Below, piece after piece: positions 1 through 6,092 of a DNA stretch of 20,317 nt. Within the stretch, counting starts at the first letter, position 1, and each line of letters begins with the position of its first letter. Source of the stretch: JAIBJP01 sp036506175 (GTDB lineage Bacteria; Actinomycetota; Thermoleophilia; Gaiellales; Gaiellaceae); the NCBI GenBank assembly GCA_036506175.1, contig DASXSE010000084.1, forward strand, positions 1-20,317, written 5' to 3'. Below the pieces are notes generated by a model that made no database searches, was not told the origin of the DNA, and saw only the letters and a program-made list of their open reading frames with translations. Made by a program: the position numbers and the translations under genes.

Positions 1-1251
1 GACCACGAGGCGCGGCCGTCCACCGGCCAGGACGACGGAAGGCGCCATCATGCTCGTCAGCCTCCTCCCGGGCAGGACGCGGCGCGAGCTGACGTTGAGG
101 TCGGCCTCGCCCAGCATGTTGTTGATGTGAATCCCGGTGCCAGGAACCAAAACGCCGGACCCCGTCCCCGTGGACGCCGAGAGCGACGCTGCGTTTCCCC
201 GCGCGTCCACGGCTGAGATATGCGTTGTCGAAGGCACGCCCGCTGCCTCTCGCACCCCGGCCGGGCCGCGCCTGCGGGCACGGCGCGCAGCGATGTCGAC
301 GGACTGATCGTCCAGCAGACGGGCCGCAAGACCGCCGCGGTAGAGGCGCGAGGCGAAGTCTCCTCCGCGAGCAAACGTCGCCTCCCGCATGACCTCGGCG
401 AGCGCTGTCAGGCATTCGACGCTGCCAGGCGGGCCCGGGGAGCCGAGCCGGTCGAGAATTCGCAGCGCGAAGCCGATGAGGAGGCCGCCCGAGGACGGCG
501 GCGGATTTGAGACGAACTCGTGACCTGCGTATTCGGCCCGCACGGGGCGGCGCCGGATCACCCGGTATGAGGCGAGATCCGCTTCTGTCAGGAGTCCGCC
601 GCGCTCGCAGACGGCGGTGCTGATCTCGCGCGCAAGGGCGCCGCGGTAGAAGGTCTCCGCTCCTTCGACGGCGAGAAGCTCCAGCGTGTCGGCGAGGTCG
701 GTCATGACGACCCGTTCTCCGGCCCGGAGAGGCCGGCGCTCGCCGTAGATTTGCCGGCCCTCGGGCTCCGCCCGCAGGATGACGTCCAGGATCGCGTGCA
801 AGAACGCCTGCTGAGGATTGAGCGCGACGCCCTGCCGAGCAAGCTCAACCGCGGGAGTGACCAGCTCGCGCCAGGGAATGCGCCCGTACAGGCGGTGCGC
901 CTGCCCGAGCCCGGCCACCGTTCCCGGAACGGCGCAGGACGCGCCACCGATCCGGAAGAGCTGGATGGTGTGCTCGTCGAACGACACCTCGATCTCGTTC
1001 ATCGAGGATCCCTGGGCCTCACGGTCTCGCCCGGGAATTGCGACGAAGAAGTCGAGCAGGCGGTCGCTCCGATCTGACGCCCGGTGGACGAGCATGAAGC
1101 CGCCCGCACCTGGACCGGTGAGCGGGCTTTCAGTCACCCAGGAGACGAAGCCCGCCGCGATGCACGCGTCGACTGCGTTTCCGCCCTCCTCGAGAATCCG
1201 CGCGCCCGCCTGCGCGGTCAGCGGGTGGCCCGCGGCCACTGCCCCTCTCAT
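1..1251 (-). CDS. ggt: Gamma-glutamyltransferase, partial at its 3' end
   Basis: The reading frame stays open from an ATG at 1251 to the left edge (417 codons visible), so the C-terminus is missing. The family hydrolyses or transfers the gamma-glutamyl group of glutathione and related compounds, and the precursor cleaves itself into two subunits. The sequence opens with the family N-terminus (VAAGHPLTAQAGARIL, then GGNAVDA), has SGGLL before the cleavage region, and contains STTHISAVDARGN. The first Thr of TTH (about residue 342) is the expected self-cleavage site and N-terminal nucleophile of the small subunit. I see no obvious signal peptide, so a cytosolic form is possible, but an upstream start cannot be excluded. 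The gene lies 41 bp after ftsZ with its own -10-like box and no Shine-Dalgarno. Family assignment is firm. The true substrate (glutathione or an acylated antibiotic precursor) is not visible. Confidence 0.9.
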   Translation of the reverse strand, partial: MRGAVAAGHPLTAQAGARILEEGGNAVDACIAAGFVSWVTESPLTGPGAGGFMLVHRASDRSDRLLDFFVAIPGRDREAQGSSMNEIEVSFDEHTIQLFRIGGASCAVPGTVAGLGQAHRLYGRIPWRELVTPAVELARQGVALNPQQAFLHAILDVILRAEPEGRQIYGERRPLRAGERVVMTDLADTLELLAVEGAETFYRGALAREISTAVCERGGLLTEADLASYRVIRRRPVRAEYAGHEFVSNPPPSSGGLLIGFALRILDRLGSPGPPGSVECLTALAEVMREATFARGGDFASRLYRGGLAARLLDDQSVDIAARRARRRGPAGVREAAGVPSTTHISAVDARGNAASLSASTGTGSGVLVPGTGIHINNMLGEADLNVSSRRVLPGRRLTSMMAPSVVLAGGRPRLVV

Positions 1252-1258
1252 GCCAATG

Positions 1259-1264
1259 AGGTTA
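1259..1264 (-). promoter_or_regulatory. -10 box for the gamma-glutamyltransferase gene, leaderless type
   Basis: On the minus strand TAACCT (TANNNT) is followed by 7 bp and then the ATG at 1251. No Shine-Dalgarno precedes the start. Transcription would begin at or next to the start codon. No -35 box is convincing. It lies in the 41 bp between the ftsZ stop and this start, so the gene may also be read from parA-ftsZ. Confidence 0.4.
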
Positions 1265-1292
1265 GCGCCCTGTGGCGCGAATCTTCGGACGA

Positions 1293-2639
1293 CTACAGGT
1301 CGCGGAGGAAGCTGGGCGGCTCGAGCGTCTCGTCGCCGGATGGCGGCGTGCGCATCACTCCTGCGCCGACACCGCCGCCGTTCAGATGGCGACCGCCGCG
1401 ACCGAGCCCGGTTGCGATGACCGTCACCCAGACCTGGCCGGCCAGGCGTTCGTCGATGGTCGCGCCGAAGATGATGTTCGTCTCCTCGGTGGCCGCCTCG
1501 CGCACGACCTCTGCTGCGTCATTCACCTCGAGCAGCGTGAGGTCGTCACCGCCGGCAATCGAGAGCAGAATTCCGCGTGCGCCTGTGATCTCCGTGTCGA
1601 TGAGCGGGGAGCGGAGCGCGCGGCTGGCAGCCTCGCGTGCGCGACCCTCTCCTGTTGCGAACCCGATGCCCATGATCGCCGAGCCGGCGTCCTTCATGAT
1701 CGTCCGAACGTCTGCGAAGTCGAGGTTGATGAGGCCGGGCATCGTGATCAGGTCGCAGATGCCTTGAACGCCCTGGCGCAGGACGTCGTCCGCGATGCGG
1801 AACGCGTCGATCATCGACGTCGACCGCTCGAGTACCTCGAGCAGACGATCGTTCGGGATGACGATGACCGTGTCGCAGACCTCGCGGAGTGCGTCGACGC
1901 CGTTGTCGGCCTGCGAACGGCGACGCGTCCCTTCGAAACGGAACGGGAGCGTGACGATGCCCACGGTCAGCGCGCCGACTTCTTTCGCGATCCGCGCGAC
2001 GACCGGGGCGGCGCCGGTGCCCGTCCCGCCGCCTTCTCCGGCAGTGACGAACACCATGTCGGAGCCGCGGAGGACGTGCTTGATCTGGTCGTACGCCTCT
2101 TCGGCGGCTTTCCGGCCCAGGTCGGGATCGGACCCCGAGCCGAGGCCCTGGGTGAGCTCGCGCCCGATGTGGAGCTTGATCGGCGCCTCACACGTGCGCA
2201 GTTGCTGGATGTCCGTGTTGACGGCGATGAACTCGACCTGCGAGATCCCCGCCTCGATCATCCGGTTGACCGCGTTCAGGCCGCCGCCGCCGACGCCCAC
2301 GACGCGGATGACCGCGAGGTAGGCCGCGGATTCCGGCCGCGGCGTCCGATGCAGGCGCGGCGCCTCGACCAGCCGGCTGACCGGTGGTTGCTCGTAGCGC
2401 GGAGCCGGCGCAGACGGCGCGGGCTCCTGCTCGGCCGGTGCGGGCGCCTCGGCAGGCGCGGCCGCAAGCGTGGGCGCGCTCTCCTCCTGCGGCGCGTGCT
2501 CGACGGTCGGCGCCTCGGACCCTACGCCCGGCGCTTGCCCTTCGCGCTCGGCGCGCTCAGCCTGCCGCTGCGCGGCCTCGGTCGCTTTGAAGAGCTCGGC
2601 GAGCGGGCCCTCACGCATGCTGGCGCGCCGTCGCGCCAT
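1293..2639 (-). CDS. ftsZ: FtsZ, tubulin-like division GTPase with a long N-terminal extension
   Basis: FtsZ polymerises into the division ring. This 448-residue protein has the nucleotide-binding VGVGGGGLNAV (about 115-124), the tubulin signature GGGTGTG (203-209), FRFEGTRR, IPNDRLLEVL and the synergy-loop NLDFADV (305-311). The parts needed for GTP binding and polymer-driven hydrolysis are therefore present. It ends in EPPSFLRDL, like the C-terminal tail that binds partner proteins in other actinobacteria. The first 106 residues are an Ala/Pro/Glu-rich, low-complexity extension that ordinary FtsZ proteins (about 380 residues, core from about residue 10) lack. The ATG at 2639 has an excellent ribosome-binding site (AAGGAGGTG, 2644-2652) and overlaps the end of parA by 29 bp, indicating translational coupling. 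No ftsQ, ftsW or mur genes are nearby, so this may be a second FtsZ copy outside the main division cluster. Confidence 0.95.
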   Translation of the reverse strand: MARRRASMREGPLAELFKATEAAQRQAERAEREGQAPGVGSEAPTVEHAPQEESAPTLAAAPAEAPAPAEQEPAPSAPAPRYEQPPVSRLVEAPRLHRTPRPESAAYLAVIRVVGVGGGGLNAVNRMIEAGISQVEFIAVNTDIQQLRTCEAPIKLHIGRELTQGLGSGSDPDLGRKAAEEAYDQIKHVLRGSDMVFVTAGEGGGTGTGAAPVVARIAKEVGALTVGIVTLPFRFEGTRRRSQADNGVDALREVCDTVIVIPNDRLLEVLERSTSMIDAFRIADDVLRQGVQGICDLITMPGLINLDFADVRTIMKDAGSAIMGIGFATGEGRAREAASRALRSPLIDTEITGARGILLSIAGGDDLTLLEVNDAAEVVREAATEETNIIFGATIDERLAGQVWVTVIATGLGRGGRHLNGGGVGAGVMRTPPSGDETLEPPSFLRDL

Positions 2640-3444
2640 TGAGCACCTCCTTGGCCAGCGTGCGGTAAGCCTCCGCCGCCGAGCCGGTCGGGTCGTACTT
2701 CAGCACCGAGCTGCCCTGGACGGGCGCCTCGGCGTAACGAACCGTCTTGCGGATCCGGGTGTCGAAAACGAGATCCCCGAAGTTCTCCTTCAACATCTCG
2801 ACGGCCTCGCGACTGTGCAACGTCCTCGAGTCATACATCGTCGGGAGGATGCCGCCGATCTCGACGACAGGATTGAGGTTTTCCCGAATCATCGTGAGCG
2901 TGTTCTCGAGCTGGACGAGACCGCGCAACGAGAGGTACTCGCACTGAACTGGGACGATGACGCTGTCGGAAGCCGTGAGCGCGTTGATCGTCAACAGCCC
3001 GAGCGACGGCGGCGTGTCGATCAGGATGTAGTCGTAGCGGCTGCGGACGGGTAGCAAGCCCTTCTGCAGCGCACGCTCACGCCCGATCATGCTCGAGAGG
3101 GCGAGCTCGGCGCCTGCAAGGTCGATCGAGGAGACCGCGATGTCGATCTCGGCCCGATGGATGACCTCTTCGATCGGAAGCGAGTGGACGAGCACGTCGT
3201 ACATCGACCGCTCGACCTGGTCGGGATCCATGCCCTGACTCATCGTCAGGTTGCCCTGCGGGTCGAGGTCCACGGCGAGGACGTTGAAGCCCTGCTCCTT
3301 GAACGCGACGGCCAAGTTCAGCGTGGTCGTCGTCTTGGCCACGCCGCCCTTCTGATTGGCGAAGGCGATGACCTTGCCCAGCGTCGCTCCTTCAGACATT
3401 GACGTCCGCTTGCGCGGACGCGTGAGGATTCCGGTTAGGCCCAT
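2611..3444 (-). CDS. parA: ParA/Soj-family partition ATPase
   Basis: ParA-type ATPases dimerise on DNA with ATP and position chromosomes or other cargo. The 277-residue protein has the deviant Walker A KGGVAKTT (32-39), the A' segment AVDLDPQGNLT (57-67) and Walker B LIDTPPSLG (141-149). The start at 3444 is chosen because AAGGAG sits 5 bp upstream. The frame is open further upstream to about 3915 but without family similarity. The first 15 residues (MGLTGILTRPRKRTS) are a basic extension before the usual ParA start and could contact membrane or DNA (inference). No parB follows. Instead ftsZ overlaps its 3' end by 29 bp. This suggests a ParA/MinD-like role in placing the division machinery or a chromosome function linked to division. 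A different parA next to parB elsewhere in the genome would support that. Confidence 0.93.
   Translation of the reverse strand: MGLTGILTRPRKRTSMSEGATLGKVIAFANQKGGVAKTTTTLNLAVAFKEQGFNVLAVDLDPQGNLTMSQGMDPDQVERSMYDVLVHSLPIEEVIHRAEIDIAVSSIDLAGAELALSSMIGRERALQKGLLPVRSRYDYILIDTPPSLGLLTINALTASDSVIVPVQCEYLSLRGLVQLENTLTMIRENLNPVVEIGGILPTMYDSRTLHSREAVEMLKENFGDLVFDTRIRKTVRYAEAPVQGSSVLKYDPTGSAAEAYRTLAKEVLNGATARQHA
2644..2652 (-). promoter_or_regulatory. Strong ribosome-binding site of ftsZ
   Basis: AAGGAGGTG on the minus strand, with AGGAGG 6 bp from the ATG at 2639 and lying inside the 3' end of parA. It settles the start and supports the 106-residue N-terminal extension being translated. It stands out because many genes in the window lack any ribosome-binding site. 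Confidence 0.85.
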
Positions 3445-3449
3445 TCGGG

Positions 3450-3455
3450 CTCCTT
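3450..3455 (-). promoter_or_regulatory. Ribosome-binding site of parA
   Basis: AAGGAG on the minus strand, 5 bp before the ATG at 3444. It decides this start over the longer upstream open frame and over the internal Met16. Confidence 0.8.
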
Positions 3456-3465
3456 GTTTCGAGTG

Positions 3466-3471
3466 AGCGTA
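3466..3471 (-). promoter_or_regulatory. Candidate -10 box for parA-ftsZ
   Basis: TACGCT (TANNNT) lies 21 bp before the parA ATG and would give a short leader of roughly 15 nt that still contains the AAGGAG ribosome-binding site. No clear -35 is seen. Its place just after a terminator-like structure supports a separate parA-ftsZ transcription unit. Confidence 0.35.
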
Positions 3472-3509
3472 GCACAATCCTTCCGCCCTTTTGCAGCGAA
3501 AAAAGCAGG

Positions 3510-3552
3510 AAAAAGCGGCCGGTGCGATTGGCAACGCCGCTCGACGAGCGGC
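3510..3552 (-). terminator. Probable intrinsic terminator of the lhr-nei operon, with a 17 bp palindrome
   Basis: Read on the minus strand, AGCGGC and GCCGCT form 6 bp arms (3536-3541 and 3514-3519) around a 16 nt loop, followed at once by a run of five T (3510-3514). The upstream arm is also part of a nearly perfect 17 bp palindrome, GCCGCTCG-T-CGAGCGGC (3536-3552). The structure lies after the last small gene of the upstream run and before parA. The loop is long, so the palindrome may instead be a protein-binding site. Confidence 0.4.
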
Positions 3553-3587
3553 AGCGTCGAAGGACGCCGGGGAACGTGCCCGCACGT

Positions 3588-3842
3588 TTACAAGGCGCTC
3601 CTCGCGGCCACCTCCTCTGCCGGGGAAGGCCTCGACCCGTTCCCCACGTCGAGCCCCGTACGGCAACGGTCGAGTGCCGCCTGCGCGTCGTCCAGACCCT
3701 CCGGTCGCTCCGCCGCGAGCCACCGCTCCCCGTCCGCGAGCAGCCCTCGCACTTCGGCCAAGAGCGCGTCGGCAGCCGCGCCGCTCACGCGAAGCCGCTC
3801 GATTTGCTCCAGCCGCTCGATCACCCGCCTCGCCTCGTCCAT
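3588..3842 (-). CDS. Small helical protein of unknown function (84 residues)
   Basis: I do not recognise a family. The product is charged, Ala/Leu/Glu/Arg-rich and predicted by eye to be mostly alpha-helical, without signal peptide or membrane segment. It resembles a short coiled or helical-bundle protein (segments such as RRVIERLEQIERLRV and LLAEVRGLLADGERWL). The ATG at 3842 lies 9 bp after the stop of the small membrane protein gene, on the same strand, so it is probably the last gene of the lhr run. No Shine-Dalgarno is visible, so reinitiation after the upstream stop is likely. That tight spacing and the terminator-like structure just downstream are the main reasons to call it real. It is short, and chance open frames are common in GC-rich DNA. 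Confidence 0.55.
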   Translation of the reverse strand: MDEARRVIERLEQIERLRVSGAAADALLAEVRGLLADGERWLAAERPEGLDDAQAALDRCRTGLDVGNGSRPSPAEEVAARSAL

Positions 3843-3851
3843 GAGGCGAAG

Positions 3852-4073
3852 CTAGCGCCCCGAATCGCGCGTGTGTGTGTCCGGTTGTGACGATTTCGGA
3901 CCGGGACGCCGACAATCGCGCCAGTACGCCCCGATTGCAAGCAGGGCGCCGGCCGCCGCAACGCCGATGATCGCCCAGTCGTGCCGCGATGAGACCGCGA
4001 GGAAGACGGCAAAGAGCACCGCGATTCTGAGCCCGATGCAGCGGCGGCGATGCAGCCGCTCGGCGGATGTCAT
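3852..4073 (-). CDS. Small two-helix membrane protein of unknown function (73 residues)
   Basis: After a basic start (RLHRRR) come two hydrophobic segments, about residues 13-29 (ending LFAVFLAVSS) and 33-51 (WAIIGVAAAGALLAIGAYW). A hydrophilic tail rich in Arg, Ser, Thr and Asp follows. A short hairpin in the cytoplasmic membrane with both ends inside is the simplest topology. Its ATG overlaps the stop of the 420-residue gene as ATGA, a classic sign of translational coupling, and this is the best evidence that it is a real gene. No family is recognised. The constant partnership with the upstream gene suggests the two products could work together at the membrane, which is inference. Confidence 0.65.
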   Translation of the reverse strand: MTSAERLHRRRCIGLRIAVLFAVFLAVSSRHDWAIIGVAAAGALLAIGAYWRDCRRPGPKSSQPDTHTRDSGR

Positions 4074-5332
4074 CCCGTCGCTGCGACGCGGGTTGCGACG
4101 GTCAGCAGGGGCCGCGGTCGCAGACCGAGAAGGGCTTCGTCGAGCGCGTGCACGAGCTCGTGCCGGGATCCTTGCAACAGCGTCTCAACCAAGGCGCGAC
4201 GCACCGCGTCTTCAGCTTTCGCACCGGGGCCGTCGCCGTCCAGAAGGGCGCGAAACGCCGCAAGGAGCTCGGCGCGCTCGCCGGAGGTCTCGCCCAGGAG
4301 CACCGAGGCGCGCATAGCCGCCGCCCAAGGACCCTCGTCGCAGCCGAGCAGCGCCTCGAGCGCCTCGCGGAGCTCGTCTGCGCGCAGCGGGCCTTCGTGA
4401 AAGAGAGCCAGCTCCCAGCGCTCGAGCGCCTCGAGGAGGTCGGGTTCTCCGTTCGTCTCGGCCAACCGTTCCTGAATGCCTGTAGCGAGCCTGGCCCGGA
4501 ACGGGTCGAGTCGCGTCGCTTCCCCCGGAGGGATCTGGGCAGCAAGAGGCGGCAGCGGACGGACTCCGTACGGCCGCCAGTCGAGTCGCTCGAACAGAAC
4601 GGGTCCAGCTGCCACCGCGCCTGGGGTGGCGAGGCGCAGGGCGCTCACTGCCAGGCCGAACTCAGCCGGCGCATCGGGAGCCTGGCAGGCCGTCACGTCG
4701 AGGTCGCATTCGAGCTCGAGGACGAGCGTGCGGTCGACCTCACGCCCGAAATCCTTCGGCAACAATCGGTTCGCCTCGGGCCAGCTGGCCGCGAATTCGC
4801 CCGTGGCCGCCGCCCGCACGCAAATGCCGCGCCCGAGCTCGATGGTGCCGCCGGACGTAAGCCCGACGAGCGGGGCGAGCGCCGTATACGCCCTGCGCTC
4901 CCCGAAAAGCGAATGCTCGAGCTCGCGGTATGCACGCTCGAAGACGACGTCGTCCCAATCGAACCCGCTGCAACTCTCCGCTACGCGAACAAGGAGCGGG
5001 AGGAGGATTGTCCGGCGGAGGGCCTCGTCCTCGCCGACGTGCTCCTCGGAGTGAGCCTGCGCGAAAATCCCTGCCGCGGGCTCGTCCTTCAGCGCTGTGA
5101 GCGCCTCGCGCGCGTCGTCCCTGAGACCGAGGCGGTGCGCGCGCGCTTCCACGAACGCCCCGACGAGCGGGCGGTACTCGTAGAGCGTCGGCCGGTCGGG
5201 GCCTGAGTGCTCGGCGAGCGCGACGGGGATGTCAGCCCCCTTCTCCACATCCATGCCGAGATCGAAGAAGGCGCCCAGGCAGAACACGCGCAGGGCGCGG
5301 AAGAGGTCGGGGGAACGAGGCGCCGTTGGCAC
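4070..5332 (-). CDS. Protein of unknown function, weakly HEPN/ApeA-like (420 residues)
   Basis: No confident family. By eye there is an N-terminal helical part (1-150), a middle beta-rich part beginning near AYTALAPLVGLTSGGTIELG (about 150-280), and a C-terminal helical part (from about 290). The middle recalls the N-terminal domain of ApeA-like proteins. The helices AMRASVLLGETSGERAELLAAFRALL recall the segment just before the RNase motif of HEPN proteins. The expected catalytic Arg-X4-6-His is not there: the position reads LLDGDGPGAK. If it is HEPN-derived, it has lost or replaced the nuclease site. The GTG at 5332 has GAGG 7 bp upstream and lies 12 bp after the nei stop. Its own stop overlaps the next start (ATGA). 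The gene therefore sits inside a DNA-repair operon, but nothing seen directly links it to repair. Confidence 0.8.
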   Translation of the reverse strand: MPTAPRSPDLFRALRVFCLGAFFDLGMDVEKGADIPVALAEHSGPDRPTLYEYRPLVGAFVEARAHRLGLRDDAREALTALKDEPAAGIFAQAHSEEHVGEDEALRRTILLPLLVRVAESCSGFDWDDVVFERAYRELEHSLFGERRAYTALAPLVGLTSGGTIELGRGICVRAAATGEFAASWPEANRLLPKDFGREVDRTLVLELECDLDVTACQAPDAPAEFGLAVSALRLATPGAVAAGPVLFERLDWRPYGVRPLPPLAAQIPPGEATRLDPFRARLATGIQERLAETNGEPDLLEALERWELALFHEGPLRADELREALEALLGCDEGPWAAAMRASVLLGETSGERAELLAAFRALLDGDGPGAKAEDAVRRALVETLLQGSRHELVHALDEALLGLRPRPLLTVATRVAATG

Positions 5333-5344
5333 GGGCGTTCCTCG

Positions 5345-6088
5345 TTACGTGGTGGCAGCCTCGGTTCCTGCTTGGCACGACGGGCACCAGTAGGCCATTC
5401 GAACGTTTTCGCCCTGTGGGCGCGACGCGATCGGCGTCCCGCAGCGAAGACAAGGGCGGCCCACCCGACGGTAGACGCGGTTGCGCCTCCTACCGCCGCG
5501 CATGAGGCGTGATGCGGTCGCGAGGACATCGGTGACGGAGTCGTCAGAGAGCTCGCGCATCAGGGTCCACGGCGAGATCGCGGCTTCGAACAGCGCCTCG
5601 GCCTTCCATTTGTTTCCTATACCGGCAACGAGCTTCTGATCCAAGAGGGCATCCCCGATCTCGCGTGTCTGATCACTTTTTCGGAGGCGGGTCAGCATCG
5701 CCTCGAGGTCGGGAGGGCTCGCCATGACGTCCGGGCCCAGCCCGGCAATTCTTTGGGTCCCGAGCTCGAGGATCGGACCGTTTCTCTGCACCGCTTGCCA
5801 GGCGTCGGTGCGCAGGACGAGCCAAGGCGATCCCCACACGGGCCGCCCGGCAGGCTGAACGAACCAGCGCCCCTGCATGAGCAGATGGCTTCGCACGACG
5901 ACGCCGTCCTCGAACGTGAGGAGGAGGTTCTTCCCGCGCGCCTCGACCCGCTCCAGGCGCTTGCCGTCGATCCGCTCGGCGATCCCGAGGAGCGCGGCGC
6001 GCGGGTGCGGCGATTCCGCGGCAACGACTGCCCCTTCCATCACCCGGAGTCGCTCGGCGGCTCGATGAAGGGCGTCCCCCTCAGGCAT
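5345..6088 (-). CDS. nei: Nei/Fpg-family DNA glycosylase (endonuclease VIII type)
   Basis: This family removes oxidised bases and cuts the resulting abasic site. The protein (247 residues) begins MPEGDALHRAAERL. After Met removal, Pro would be the Schiff-base nucleophile and Glu the general acid. The PEGD start is typical of the Nei branch. The catalytic beta-hairpin Lys is in ARGKNLLL. The helix-two-turn-helix is in LLDQKLVAGIGNKWKAEALF. A C-terminal zinc finger is complete: CLRCGTP, then RMAYWCPSCQ. The start at 6088 is fixed by this N-terminus. The frame runs 27 codons further upstream into lhr but that part is not Nei-like. It lies 4 bp after the lhr stop without a Shine-Dalgarno, so translation is probably coupled. 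The lhr-nei order is also known in mycobacteria. Confidence 0.94.
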   Translation of the reverse strand: MPEGDALHRAAERLRVMEGAVVAAESPHPRAALLGIAERIDGKRLERVEARGKNLLLTFEDGVVVRSHLLMQGRWFVQPAGRPVWGSPWLVLRTDAWQAVQRNGPILELGTQRIAGLGPDVMASPPDLEAMLTRLRKSDQTREIGDALLDQKLVAGIGNKWKAEALFEAAISPWTLMRELSDDSVTDVLATASRLMRGGRRRNRVYRRVGRPCLRCGTPIASRPQGENVRMAYWCPSCQAGTEAATT

Positions 6089-6092
6089 GGAC

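Noticed and set aside
1272..2642. Long open frame (456 residues) on the plus strand opposite ftsZ
   Set aside because: It mirrors the ftsZ codon pattern, has no recognisable domain, and FtsZ is certain. Such shadow frames are common in GC-rich DNA. The same holds for long plus-strand frames opposite lhr (6723-8312, 9537-10643), the 420-residue gene (4067-5206), the oxidoreductase (10890-12479) and the acyl-CoA dehydrogenase (12731-13657).
3536..3552. 17 bp palindrome as a parS centromere site for ParA
   Set aside because: It does not match the parS consensus (TGTTTCACGTGAAACA type), and no parB is present. It is better explained as part of a terminator or an operator.
3445..3915. Upstream extension of parA to a 434-residue protein
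   Set aside because: The added part has no ParA similarity, crosses a terminator-like structure and the end of another gene, and the true start has AAGGAG 5 bp upstream.
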